Below, piece after piece: positions 1 through 8,333 of a DNA stretch of 64,000 nt. The DNA comes from Salipiger abyssi (lineage in GTDB: Bacteria > Pseudomonadota > Alphaproteobacteria > Rhodobacterales > Rhodobacteraceae). The notes under the pieces were generated by a model. That model saw nothing but the letters and a program-made list of their open reading frames with translations, searched no databases and was not told the DNA's origin. The stretch spans positions 1 through 64,000 of the forward strand of contig NZ_CP015092.1 in assembly GCF_001975705.1 (NCBI RefSeq), in the 5' to 3' direction. How positions within the stretch are numbered: position 1 is the stretch's first letter; every line of letters begins with the position of its first letter. A program made the position numbers and the translations under genes.

Positions 1-331
1 CCGCGTCGAACAGCGCGTCGGCCAGGTCGAGCGTGATCTCGAGACTGCGGCCCGCGCCGACGCTGGCGCCGGTGATACCGTTTACCTGCGCGGTATCGCC
101 GCCCGTGGCACGGTACCAGTCGCTCAGATGCTCGTAGTACTTGGACTTGCCACCAGCCATCCAGAGACTGCCGACATAGGCGCCCGAGGCGTCGGTAACG
201 TAAAGCGCGAGGTAAGCGCCGTCGCCGCCATAGTTGTTGAGGGTGGTTGTGAGCGTCACGGGCCGTGCCATAGCGAGGCCGGGAAGCGTGAGTGCGGTGG
301 TCAGCGCGAGCGTTGCGAGAAGTGATTTCAT
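1..331 (-). CDS. DUF2271-like secreted protein (3' end outside window)
   Basis: Reading the minus strand from an ATG at 331 gives an open frame that runs off the window edge. It begins with a clear signal peptide (MKSLLATLALTTALTLPGLAMA) and continues with a periplasmic domain rich in Thr, Asn and Tyr that resembles the DUF2271 family, often found beside PepSY and flavin-transfer genes. An AAGGAT ribosome-binding site precedes the start. It lies just downstream of a PepSY gene on the same strand, which suggests a shared operon for a periplasmic redox function. The family call rests on overall resemblance and context; the secreted nature is directly visible. Confidence 0.6.
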   Translation of the reverse strand, partial: MKSLLATLALTTALTLPGLAMARPVTLTTTLNNYGGDGAYLALYVTDASGAYVGSLWMAGGKSKYYEHLSDWYRATGGDTAQVNGITGASVGAGRSLEITLDLADALFDA

Positions 332-366
332 GGGAATGATCCTTGTTCAGGGTGCTTCGGAGCTGT

Positions 367-747
367 TCAGTTCACCTGAACCTGCGGAGGGGCGCCGTTT
401 CCGAAGAGGCCGTTCTGCGGAGGAGCGACCGTTCCAGCGGGCGCGGGATTGCGGGCGCCACCGCGGTCGTCGTCATCATCCTCGTAGTCCATCTCGACGA
501 TCTGCAGCGTCGCCGGATCGAGCTTCACCTCGATCTCGCGGCCATCCTGGTCTCGGCCTTCGATTTCGTAGCAGCCGTCGTCGATCTCGAAGTCGCGCAC
601 CGTCCAACCGTTCTGTTCGGCCATCTGCATGGCGGCCTCGCGCGGCTGCCACTGGTCACGGGGCGCATTGCAATCATCGTCGTCGGCCAGCGCAGCGCCG
701 GCGGGCAAAAGTGCGATCAGGGCAAGGGCGGTCAGGGTCTTTTTCAT
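367..747 (-). CDS. PepSY-domain periplasmic protein
   Basis: The product is about 126 residues with an N-terminal signal peptide (MKKTLTALALIALLPAGAALA). A PepSY-type domain follows, with the pattern W-x-V-R-D-F-E-I-D-D-G-C-Y-E-I-E-G and an acidic stretch EMDYEDDDDD. I chose the ATG at 747 over an in-frame start 13 codons earlier because it begins the signal peptide. A second, related PepSY gene lies at 2272-2589, so the two are paralogues within one cluster. PepSY proteins of this kind sit beside flavocytochromes and QseBC-like two-component systems, and may bind divalent metal or inhibit proteases. The exact role is unknown. Confidence 0.8.
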   Translation of the reverse strand: MKKTLTALALIALLPAGAALADDDDCNAPRDQWQPREAAMQMAEQNGWTVRDFEIDDGCYEIEGRDQDGREIEVKLDPATLQIVEMDYEDDDDDRGGARNPAPAGTVAPPQNGLFGNGAPPQVQVN

Positions 748-840
748 GGCAAGGGGTCCTTTCGTTTGATGAGACCAATCTGGCACCCCGACCTGAGGGC
801 ATCCTGACGCCCCAGCGATTCCTGCTTCAGCTTGCCGTCA

Positions 841-871
841 GGAAAATGGCCCCGCCGATGAGGACGGGGCC
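841..871 (-). terminator. Possible terminator of the ferric-reductase operon
   Basis: A GGCCCCG/CGGGGCC inverted repeat (arms 848-854 and 865-871) forms a stable 7-bp GC stem. On the minus strand it is followed by ATTTTCC, a weak U-tract. It lies just downstream of the flavocytochrome stop at 930. Confidence 0.4.
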
Positions 872-929
872 AAAAAAAGATGCGAGCGCAGGCTACAGGG
901 CTGGCATGGCTATGCGCCCTGCCCCGCGT

Positions 930-2279
930 TCAGGTGAATTCGAACTGCTCGAAGCGGACACGGCGAGGCGTTTGGCCTTGTGCTTTCAAGCCCTTGAGAA
1001 TCCCGTCCTTCAGACCGGTTGGGCCGCAGAACCACAAATCGGCTTGCCGGATCGCGAAAGGGACCGCGCCAATCAGGCGCTCGGCCGTGAGCCTGCCATC
1101 GCGCGTCGTAACGACCACCTCGAAACTGAACCTCGGGTTGCGGGCAGCCGCAGCGCGCAGCGTCTCTACCCCAATCGCCTCCTCTTGTGTCCGAACGCAG
1201 TGGATGAGGTGAATGTCGCGGCTATCCGCTTCGCTCAGGCTTTCGGCCCAGGCGAGGAACGGCGTGATACCGATGCCGCCCGCCAGCCATATCTGGCGCG
1301 CACCGCCCTTGCGGAAATTGAACCGTCCATATGGCCCTTCGACCTGCACGCGCGTTCCGGTCCGCAAGATGGCGGGCAGGCTTCGTGTCCAGCCACCCAA
1401 GCCCCGGATGGAGAACGTCAGGGTGCCGTCAGGGCGCGGGGCGCTGGCGATCGTGAAGGGGTGCGGCTCGGACAGTCCTGCCTCTGGCGCGCGGAAGAAG
1501 GCGAATTGCCCCGGCCGCCACCGCATGGCCCGCCCCTCGGGGCGGAGGGTTAGCGTGGTGGTGTCCTTGGTCTGGCTGATCTCTGTGACGGTGAATTCTC
1601 TACGCCGCAGGTACGGGGCGACCAGCTCGGTGAATATCCACGCGATCACTCCCGCGATGCCAAATGTGTTTAGAAGCACCGAGAGCGATGGATCTACCTC
1701 TGTCGGCAGGTCGACGAAGAACTGGTGAAAGACCACGATTGCAAAAAGGGCCCCCATGAAACGATGGCTGAACCGCCAGATCTGATAGGGGATTTCCAGT
1801 GGGGTGAAGGGCAATCTCCGGAACCAGCTGACAGCAACCAGGGCGAGAAGCGCGTTGAAGGCAAGTTCGCCCGCCTCTTCACCAAGTTCACCAAGGGAGG
1901 TTTCACGCACCAAACGCTCGAAATCCGGCTCGATCTGCTGGTGCAGGATCATCAGGACCATTGCGGAAATACCAAGCCACTTGTGGAAACGGTACATGCG
2001 ATCGAGACCGCCGAACAATCGTTCCACCAGCGGCGGCCGTGCGGCGAGGATCAGGGTCTGTGCCATCGCGACAACTGCCGCGGCCCCGACGGCAATGCCA
2101 AGTGCTGCATCCGCGCCATAGGGCGCATAGGTGTTGAACCCGATCAGTGCCGCCAGCAGGCATGGCAACGCAACCAGCACCGGGCCCGTCAGAGCTAGAG
2201 GAGAGTTTAGGGAAAGCCGGGAGAGTGGCGGCAGGCCCGGCACCGGGACATTACCGTCGCGACGCGCTGCATCAGTCAT
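930..2279 (-). CDS. Ferric-reductase-like transmembrane flavocytochrome (ferredoxin reductase family)
   Basis: This 449-residue inner-membrane protein joins an N-terminal six-helix ferric reductase-like domain to a C-terminal ferredoxin-NADP reductase module. Paired haem histidines are visible in FHKWLGISAMVLMILHQQ and FSHRFMGALFAIVVFHQFF. The FAD-binding motif HPFTIASAP, the substrate-binding RPGQFAF and the NAD(P)-binding GGIGITPF follow in order, and it ends in RFEQFEF. It should carry electrons from NAD(P)H through FAD and haem across the membrane. The start at 2279 overlaps the upstream PepSY stop by 8 bp, so they are translationally coupled. The electron acceptor (iron, oxygen or a methionine-sulfoxide or flavin system) cannot be told from sequence. 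Confidence 0.85.
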   Translation of the reverse strand: MTDAARRDGNVPVPGLPPLSRLSLNSPLALTGPVLVALPCLLAALIGFNTYAPYGADAALGIAVGAAAVVAMAQTLILAARPPLVERLFGGLDRMYRFHKWLGISAMVLMILHQQIEPDFERLVRETSLGELGEEAGELAFNALLALVAVSWFRRLPFTPLEIPYQIWRFSHRFMGALFAIVVFHQFFVDLPTEVDPSLSVLLNTFGIAGVIAWIFTELVAPYLRRREFTVTEISQTKDTTTLTLRPEGRAMRWRPGQFAFFRAPEAGLSEPHPFTIASAPRPDGTLTFSIRGLGGWTRSLPAILRTGTRVQVEGPYGRFNFRKGGARQIWLAGGIGITPFLAWAESLSEADSRDIHLIHCVRTQEEAIGVETLRAAAARNPRFSFEVVVTTRDGRLTAERLIGAVPFAIRQADLWFCGPTGLKDGILKGLKAQGQTPRRVRFEQFEFT

Positions 2280-2589
2280 CGTCGCGTCTCTCGTGATTCC
2301 GCTCGCGGCGATCATCCTCGTCGTCCTCGTATTCGAACTCGATTATCTCCAGCGTGGCCGGGTGGACAGTCACCTCGATCGCACGCCCCTCGGCATCCCT
2401 CCCATCGATCTCGTAGCAGCCGTCATCGATCTTGATCCGGCGCACCGTCCAACCATTTTCCTCAGCCAGCATGGCAACAGCATCGCGCGGCTGCCAGTCG
2501 GCCATCGGCACGAAGCAATCGTCGTCAGCCAGCGCCGCGCCGACCGGAAAGACCGCGAGAAAGCCGATAATTGTCAATGTCTTCTTCAT
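2272..2589 (-). CDS. PepSY-domain periplasmic protein
   Basis: A 105-residue paralogue of the protein at 367-747. It has a signal peptide (MKKTLTIIGFLAVFPVGAALA), then DDDCFVPMADWQPRD, the PepSY core W-T-V-R-R-I-K-I-D-D-G-C-Y-E-I-D-G, and an Asp/Glu/Arg-rich tail. The ATG at 2589 is preferred over one 12 codons upstream because it begins the signal peptide. It is the first gene of an operon with the flavocytochrome and is divergent from the two-component system at 2735. This layout suggests that the regulator pair controls it. Confidence 0.8.
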   Translation of the reverse strand: MKKTLTIIGFLAVFPVGAALADDDCFVPMADWQPRDAVAMLAEENGWTVRRIKIDDGCYEIDGRDAEGRAIEVTVHPATLEIIEFEYEDDEDDRRERNHERRDDD

Positions 2590-2734
2590 GGGGCACACTC
2601 CTAGTGGCTCGCCTCTTGATGCCATTCATGCGCCGCGAAGCTGACGGCAGCCTGAAGGGGCTCGACCCACAAGCTTCAGCTTCGTGTCAGCCAGACGGAT
2701 CATGGAGGGACATCAGGAAAGGACGGGTACGACC

Positions 2735-3394
2735 ATGCGCATATTGCTGATCGAGGACGACACGACTCTTGGCGCTGCCGTGCGCGACCAGATCGCAGCT
2801 GATGGCCAGTCAGTAGACTGGGTCACGCGGCTAGACGCGGCGGCAGACGCGATGAGCGCAACCTCCTACGACCTGCTCCTGCTCGACCTCATGCTGCCAG
2901 ACGGACGTGGTATCGGGTTCCTCAAGGGCCTCAGGACGCGTGGAGACGTGACGCCGGTCATCATCCTGACGGCGCTCGACCAGGTGTCCGATAGGATCGA
3001 AGGCCTCAATGCGGGCGCTGACGACTATCTTGTGAAGCCCTTCGACCTGTCGGAACTGTCGGCACGGATCGGATCGGTCGCGCGGCGCTACAGCGGCAAC
3101 CCCAACCCGATCCTGACCCACGGACCGCTCGACATCGACCTTGCCGCGCGCAGCGTCCATCGGGATGGCAGACATGTGCCGCTGACGGCGCGGGAATGGG
3201 CGCTCTTCGAGGCCTTCCTGGCGCGTCCCGGGCAGCTCCTGTCCAAGGCGCAGTTGGAGGAGAAGCTCTACGCTTTCGACGCCGAAGTCGAGAGCAACAC
3301 CATCGAGGTGCACGTGAGCCGCCTGCGCAAGAAACTGGGGAGCGCCATCATCGAGACCGAGCGCGGCATGGGTTACCGGCTGGGCAAGCCATGA
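2735..3394 (+). CDS. OmpR/PhoB-family response regulator
   Basis: A 219-residue regulator. The receiver domain (residues 1-115) has the acidic pocket IEDD, the phospho-acceptor Asp in LLLLDLMLPDG, and the Lys in DYLVKPFDL. A winged-helix trans_reg_C domain follows, with TAREWALFEAF and VHVSRLRKKLG. The start at 2735 begins the receiver fold; an upstream in-frame ATG would add an unconserved extension. The stop overlaps the kinase start (ATGA). It resembles the QseB/TctD/PmrA group, which commonly lies beside PepSY genes. The divergent PepSY-flavocytochrome operon is the likely target. Confidence 0.9.
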   Translation: MRILLIEDDTTLGAAVRDQIAADGQSVDWVTRLDAAADAMSATSYDLLLLDLMLPDGRGIGFLKGLRTRGDVTPVIILTALDQVSDRIEGLNAGADDYLVKPFDLSELSARIGSVARRYSGNPNPILTHGPLDIDLAARSVHRDGRHVPLTAREWALFEAFLARPGQLLSKAQLEEKLYAFDAEVESNTIEVHVSRLRKKLGSAIIETERGMGYRLGKP

Positions 3395-4758
3395 TGTGGC
3401 CATCCAGCCTTCAGGTACGGCTCGGCTTGTCACTCGGCCTTGTGCTGACGATCCTCTGGCTCGCCGCCGCCACGGTTACCGCGGTGATCGTTCGGGGCGA
3501 GATGGATGAGGTCTTCGACAGCGCCCTACGCGAAACCGCCGAGCGCATCCTGCCGCTGGCCGTGACCGACATCGTCGGGCGAGAAGATCAGGGTGTGACG
3601 CAGCGCCTCGCGCCGATCCGGGAGCATGACGAGTTCTTCACCTACATCGTACGCGATGCCGAGGGACGCATTTTGCTGCAATCCCATGCGGCGGACCCTG
3701 CCGTGTTTCCTCCATACGATGGTCCGGGATTTGGGCAGAACGCCACACATCGCCTCTACAGCGACGCGGCGCTCCAGGGGACGATCAGCATCACCGTGGC
3801 CGAACCGTTGGCGCATCGCGCTTCGGTTGCTCGGGAAATCCAGATGAGCCTTGGCCTGCCGCTGCTGGTTGTGCTGCCGTTGGCGCTCGCGTCGATTATT
3901 CTCGCTGTGCGCTTTAGCCTCGCCCCTCTCCATCGGTTCCGTACGCGGCTTGAAGCGCGCGGCGTGCGCGACCTGTCAGAAGTACCCGCGGCCGACCTGC
4001 CGACGGAAATCGGCCCGCTGGCTGCAACCTTGAACAGCCTTTTGGCTCGGTTGCGCGACGCGTTCGAGGCTGAGCGAAGTTTTGCAGCCAATGCGGCTCA
4101 TGAACTAAGGACACCATTGGCGGGCGCTATCGCCCAGGCGCAGCGACTGCGGTCAGAGACCAAAGATCCGACCATCGACGCGCGCGCCGCCGAGATCGAG
4201 GCGACGCTCAAGCGTCTCGCTCGGCTGTCCGAACGTCTCCTGCAGCTTGCGCGGGCGGAAGGCGGTAGACTTCGGATGGACCAGAGCGCTGATGTCAGAA
4301 CCATCACTCGGGTCGTGGTGGAAGATATTGCGCGCAGCACAGAGAACGGGCGCCTTATGTTGAACTTGCCGGACACGCCTGTCTTGTCTGATATCGACCC
4401 CGACGCATTGGGAATTCTGTGCCGGAATCTGGTGGAAAACGCCCTACGCCACGGGGCGCAGAATGCCCCAGTCGAGGTTACACTCACGAGCGACGGGCAG
4501 TTGATCGTGGCGAACGAGGGCCCCGCGGTAGCAACCCAAACACTCGAACGCCTGACAGGGCGCTTCGAGAGGGCAGATGCAAAAACTGATGGTAGCGGGC
4601 TTGGCCTCGCTATCGTCTCAGCCATCGCAGAACGGATCGAAACCTCTCTCTTGCTCCAGTCACCACGTCCCGGTGAAACTTCTGGATTTCAGGCATCCGT
4701 CAGATTGCCAACAGATGCTCCAAATGCCCATGTGAAAGATCGGGAGCATTGGCCTTGA
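3391..4758 (+). CDS. Sensor histidine kinase
   Basis: A 455-residue QseC-like kinase. It has a first membrane helix (LGLVLTILWLAAATVTAVIV), a periplasmic sensor of about 130 residues and a second helix near residue 165 (LPLLVVLPLALASIILAV). A HAMP-like linker, the H-box AANAAHELRTPLAGA, the N-box RNLVENALRHG and the G-box GSGLGLAIVSAI follow. The start is the first ATG of ATGATG, overlapping the regulator stop, which couples the two. The signal may be a metal or redox state given the PepSY and flavocytochrome neighbours; that is inference. Confidence 0.9.
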   Translation: MMWPSSLQVRLGLSLGLVLTILWLAAATVTAVIVRGEMDEVFDSALRETAERILPLAVTDIVGREDQGVTQRLAPIREHDEFFTYIVRDAEGRILLQSHAADPAVFPPYDGPGFGQNATHRLYSDAALQGTISITVAEPLAHRASVAREIQMSLGLPLLVVLPLALASIILAVRFSLAPLHRFRTRLEARGVRDLSEVPAADLPTEIGPLAATLNSLLARLRDAFEAERSFAANAAHELRTPLAGAIAQAQRLRSETKDPTIDARAAEIEATLKRLARLSERLLQLARAEGGRLRMDQSADVRTITRVVVEDIARSTENGRLMLNLPDTPVLSDIDPDALGILCRNLVENALRHGAQNAPVEVTLTSDGQLIVANEGPAVATQTLERLTGRFERADAKTDGSGLGLAIVSAIAERIETSLLLQSPRPGETSGFQASVRLPTDAPNAHVKDREHWP

Positions 4759-4864
4759 AGTCTGACGCATCACCGGCGACGTCATCGTTTGAAGAAAATC
4801 GCAGAAACGTAGGAAAGCTTTCTTATAGGAGAGCTATTTTCTTATATTTTTTCTGCACTTAGGA

Positions 4865-4899
4865 CTGCTCTGTAGAGCAGGCCCGCTATCGGCGATAGC
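4865..4899. repeat. Two adjacent hairpins downstream of the kinase
   Basis: CTGCTCT-GT-AGAGCAG (4865-4880) and GCTATC-GGC-GATAGC (4885-4899) are tandem palindromes. The second is followed by CGCTTTTG on the plus strand. They lie between the convergent kinase and small-protein genes and could serve as terminators in either direction. Confidence 0.4.
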
Positions 4900-4938
4900 C
4901 GCTTTTGCGCCAAGCCCTCGGGAAGTGAGGCCGAAGCC

Positions 4939-5103
4939 TCACCCGAAGGGATCGTATTCCGAGACGATCACGACCTCGTCGCCGTCGATTTCATCGGCGG
5001 GGACGGCGCCGAAGGTTCCATCCCCTGCCTGGAAGACGACGATCGAGACCATGAGCGTGGCGGCGAGGGAGGCTGCGAAGGCGTGTGCATCTTTGCGGGA
5101 CAT
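4939..5103 (-). CDS. Small predicted membrane or secreted protein (54 aa)
   Basis: A 54-residue product with a short charged N-terminus (MSRKDAHAFA), a hydrophobic stretch (AASLAATLMVSIVVFQ) and an acidic tail ending EYDPFG. GGAG lies about 9 bases before the ATG at 5103. I recognise no family. The length, ribosome-binding site and single hydrophobic segment fit a genuine small gene. The 5' side is an unusual repeat-bearing intergenic region. Confidence 0.5.
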   Translation of the reverse strand: MSRKDAHAFAASLAATLMVSIVVFQAGDGTFGAVPADEIDGDEVVIVSEYDPFG

Positions 5104-5489
5104 CTGTTTGGCTCCTGTCTTGGAGGCGGGGGACCATCCCCCGCGCGACAGGACCCCGCAGGCCCGAATACTGGCTGACATCACCGGGTACGTTCGGCTT
5201 GCCCGAATCCATCCGGCGGCACGGGCTTGCCCGTAGTCCGACCCCTCGCGGGTTGATCTCGAAGACGGGATTCGGGCCAAGGAAGGGAATGGCGAGCGGG
5301 GGATGGTCCCCCAACATCAGGAGCCGGTTGTCCCGCTGATGCTTGGAACGCCGCCAGCCTCCCGGCCACGCTCTTGGTTGAAGACTTCTTCTTTGGGGAT
5401 GGATCCTTTGGTGCCCCGCGAACTCAAAGGACAGGGTTGTGATGGATGAGAGGCCCGAACTTTGGCGGGCCCCTCGGTTTCAGTTGGGC
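5104..5489. repeat. Intergenic region with a distant 17-bp inverted repeat
   Basis: This 386-bp stretch has no convincing gene. It contains GGGGGACCATCCCCCGC at 5128-5144 and its exact reverse complement at 5298-5314. Each arm is itself a hairpin (GGGGGA-CCA-TCCCCC), so the repeat could fold locally or across about 150 bp. A further short hairpin (CGGGCTTGCCCG) lies near 5221-5232. The role is unknown; a structured RNA or recombination site is possible. Confidence 0.5.
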
Positions 5490-5963
5490 TCAGGCGGCCA
5501 GGTCCGCGCCCCCTGCCCTTTCGCCCTCTTCATCGCCAACGATTTCAAGTCGCGCATTGCGGTATCCTTCCTTGGCGATCCAAAGCTCGGCCGCAGTGAC
5601 AGATTCCGCCAGATGCAGCAGCTCGGTGTTGCCGCTGAAGTCGAGGAGCACGCGCACCTGCCCGGGCTTCGGCTCCTCGGCCACCTCGAAGACCAGGGCG
5701 CTGTCAGCCGAATGGCTACGCATGATGGTCACGAGGATCACCCCCTCCGAGGAGAAGTTACCCTCATGCAGCGTGAACGACGCGGGAGCCGTCCAGGTCG
5801 GATAGGGCCGGGGTGGTTCCTTTTTCACAAGACGGCCAACGCCGTTCGAGCGCTCCCAGGCTGCAAGCTTCTTGGTGAAGCGTGCCGGCGGCTTGGGACT
5901 GCCGTCGGTGTAGCGAATGAGCGCCCCGAGGGGGGCGGTGTCGATGATGGTTGTTGCAGACAT
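5490..5963 (-). CDS. Plasmid protein of unknown function beside the ParB-like gene
   Basis: A 157-residue soluble protein beginning MSATTIIDTAPLGALIRYTDG. It is hydrophilic, with no signal peptide, no membrane helix and no motif I recognise. It contains a Pro/Lys-rich segment (KKEPPRPYPTWTAP) and ends GERAGGADLAA. It lies about 100 bp downstream of the ParB-like gene on the same strand, with an AT-rich gap (5964-6062), and may be co-transcribed. Codon use matches the neighbours. The role is unknown. Confidence 0.55.
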   Translation of the reverse strand: MSATTIIDTAPLGALIRYTDGSPKPPARFTKKLAAWERSNGVGRLVKKEPPRPYPTWTAPASFTLHEGNFSSEGVILVTIMRSHSADSALVFEVAEEPKPGQVRVLLDFSGNTELLHLAESVTAAELWIAKEGYRNARLEIVGDEEGERAGGADLAA

Positions 5964-6062
5964 GATTCCTCATTCCGAATGCGAGCAATCGCACTCATCT
6001 TATTGATATTGTTATATTATAGGGTGATTGGGGGCGGAATATCCGCCCCCTGCTGGACTTCG

Positions 6063-8219
6063 TTACTCGGCGGCCAGCATCGACGCGCTTTCAGCAGGCA
6101 GGTCATCCGTCAGGAATGCAGTAAGGTCAGCTTCACTGACGCTGTCAGTCGCTTCGGCACAGTCCTCACCGTCCAGCGCCACGAGATCGTTCCGGCGCAG
6201 GACCTCGGGCAACCAGCCGCTGCCCTTCAGCAAGCGCTCGGCCTCACTAGCCATCTCACCTTTTTTCAGGTGATCGAGGAGCTGGGCAGTCCCCTCCCCT
6301 TTCGCCTCGCGCACGGCCTCGAGGATGCGGGCCTTGGGCACGCGGTTGAGATAGGTGTCGACGGTCGGCTCCCAGCCCGCCTCGACCATGTCGAGACCTG
6401 TGGCACGCGCCACGAGATCGGCATGCGCCATCCGCCGGGTCAAACCGCCAGCGGAGATGCCCGCCCCGTATGGGTTAACCTTCTCATGCAGCGCGTTGAC
6501 GCCGAAGCTGAGGCAATGCGCCAGCAGGGCCAGCCGACTGCCCTGGTCGAGGACCGTCAGATAGTCCCAGAGCGCTGCATCATCGCCAAGCGGCAGATCG
6601 GCTTCCCATTCCGCATGACGCTCGTCGACCAGCTTGGCGATCACGCTGTCCTTCAGATCGGGCGCTTGCGCCGACATATAGACCTGACGCACGGATGCCT
6701 CGAGACAGCTGCCCGACGCAGAGGAGGTGCGGAAGATGTCCGTCACAAGCTTCAGCAGCAGCAACGTCAGCGCCACGTCGGGGGAACGCCCGATGGCTTC
6801 GCGCAGCGCCAAGGTCCGATGTGCGGTCAGTTCCATGACCAACCGCTCGGGCAGCGGCTTCAACGCCCCGTCATCCTCATCCTCCGGTAGGTCGCCGCCA
6901 ATCGGCTGGCCTCCCGACATGATGACGGTTCCGCCATGAGCGGCCCTGCCATGGCCGTCGGTGAGATCACGATAATCCCCCTGCCCTGCCACCGCAGGAT
7001 CAGTACCATCCTGGACCGCGGCCTCCTCGACGGGCTCATCCTCAGGGCGCACATAGCCGCGATAGACTGCCAGCGCGCCGTAGCGGTCGAGCGTGACGAA
7101 CGCCCCTGCCCGTCCGATTTCCAAGGGATCGAAGATCAACGGCCGGGTCTCGATCTTTTCCATCTCCGTTTCCAATACGCCAAGCCGCGTGTCGATCTCG
7201 TCGGGTATCTCATCCTGTCCTTCGTATTCCTCTTCCAACGCCCGATACTCAGCGAGCAGCTTGGCATGAGCCGCACCTTCGTCATCCGTCATCGGGGCCG
7301 GATCGCCGGACAGGGACCGCAGGCCGTGGCTGAAGCCGTAGGGCAGGTCGAGTGCGACCTCGATCCACTTCCAGCCCTCAACTGCAACCGTCTCAGCCTC
7401 GGCAATGAGTTTTTCTGTCACCAGCCCATCAAGCAGGGCAGGGTCTTCGAGCCAACCTCCGTCATCGCCCTGAAAGAGGTCATGCAGCATCGTGCCGCCC
7501 GCCGCTTCGTAGGCCTCAACACCCACAAAGATCGCGCGCCGGTCGGACGCCCGGACCGAGGTCTCGGTCAGCATGCGCCGGATCTGGAATGGCTCCTTGT
7601 TCCAGGATGAATGGATCACATCCCAGACCTGAACCTGACGCGCGTGATCGGGGTTTACGGTGAAGGCCATGAGCTGCTCCAGCGTCATGCCATCCTCGGC
7701 ATAGATCTCAAGCAGGGCAGGGGCGACGGAGGCAAGTTTGAGGCGCTGCTTCACGATCTGCGGCGTCACGAAGAAGGCGGCAGCAATCTCTGCATCGCTC
7801 TGACCCTTGTCTCGCAGGGACACAAACGCGCGGAACTGGTCGAGCGGGTGCAAGGCGACGCGCTGCATGTTCTCGGCCAAGGAATCGTCCTCGGCCAGGA
7901 TGTCGGACGCAGCATCGCGGACGATGCAGGGAATGGGCGTGATCTTTGCCAAACGCTTCTGCTTCACCAGCAGGGACAATGCCTGGAACCGGCGGCCACC
8001 GGCCGGGATCTCGAACTTGCCGGTCTCGGTGCCATCGTCAGCCAATACGGGCCGCACGCTCAGGCTCTGCAACAGACCTCGGCGGGCGATGTCTTCGGCC
8101 AGTTCCTCGACGGACACGCCAGCTTTGATGCGCCGCACGTTGGACTGGCTCAGCACCAGCTTGTCAAAAGGGATATCCTGCGAAGGGGACAGGATGATTT
8201 TCTGGACAGCTTTCGTCAT
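6063..8219 (-). CDS. Large ParB/Spo0J-like nuclease-fold protein
   Basis: A 718-residue protein. Residues 15-110 form a ParBc domain with LVLSQSNVRRI, the phosphate-binding-like AGGRRFQAL and ENMQRVALHPLDQFRAF. An HTH region follows (FFVTPQIVKQRLKLA). The long C-terminal part is acidic and variable. The ATG at 8219 has a good GGAGA ribosome-binding site; the longer frame to 8282 does not. It is separate from the true RepB at 9671-10594. Large ParB-like proteins of this type are accessory genes on rhodobacteral and rhizobial plasmids. They may act in gene regulation or single-strand DNA handling rather than partition. A parS palindrome lies directly upstream. Confidence 0.75.
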   Translation of the reverse strand: MTKAVQKIILSPSQDIPFDKLVLSQSNVRRIKAGVSVEELAEDIARRGLLQSLSVRPVLADDGTETGKFEIPAGGRRFQALSLLVKQKRLAKITPIPCIVRDAASDILAEDDSLAENMQRVALHPLDQFRAFVSLRDKGQSDAEIAAAFFVTPQIVKQRLKLASVAPALLEIYAEDGMTLEQLMAFTVNPDHARQVQVWDVIHSSWNKEPFQIRRMLTETSVRASDRRAIFVGVEAYEAAGGTMLHDLFQGDDGGWLEDPALLDGLVTEKLIAEAETVAVEGWKWIEVALDLPYGFSHGLRSLSGDPAPMTDDEGAAHAKLLAEYRALEEEYEGQDEIPDEIDTRLGVLETEMEKIETRPLIFDPLEIGRAGAFVTLDRYGALAVYRGYVRPEDEPVEEAAVQDGTDPAVAGQGDYRDLTDGHGRAAHGGTVIMSGGQPIGGDLPEDEDDGALKPLPERLVMELTAHRTLALREAIGRSPDVALTLLLLKLVTDIFRTSSASGSCLEASVRQVYMSAQAPDLKDSVIAKLVDERHAEWEADLPLGDDAALWDYLTVLDQGSRLALLAHCLSFGVNALHEKVNPYGAGISAGGLTRRMAHADLVARATGLDMVEAGWEPTVDTYLNRVPKARILEAVREAKGEGTAQLLDHLKKGEMASEAERLLKGSGWLPEVLRRNDLVALDGEDCAEATDSVSEADLTAFLTDDLPAESASMLAAE

Positions 8220-8311
8220 CAGATCTTCTCCACGACGGGCGTCGGAAGCCACTCTCCCGATCTCATTTTCCGTCACCCTCAAACCAACACTCCTTTCCCT
8301 CTCGATGATCG

Positions 8312-8331
8312 TTCTTGACCGCGGTCAAGAA
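8312..8331. promoter_or_regulatory. parS: parS partition site 1
   Basis: A perfect 20-bp palindrome centred on TTGACCGCGGTCAA. It lies between the repC stop and the ParB-like gene and shares an 18-bp core with two more copies at 9641-9662 and 9684-9701. Palindromes like this are the RepB-binding centromere sites of repABC plasmids. Confidence 0.85.
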
Positions 8332-8333
8332 GT

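Noticed and set aside
5439..6890. Long plus-strand ORF opposite the ParB-like gene
   Set aside because: It is antisense to a gene with clear ParBc motifs, and its own translation has no recognisable fold.
6063..8219. Second plasmid partition locus
   Set aside because: The protein has a ParBc domain but no ParA partner and a long unrelated C-terminus; the true partition pair is repA-repB.
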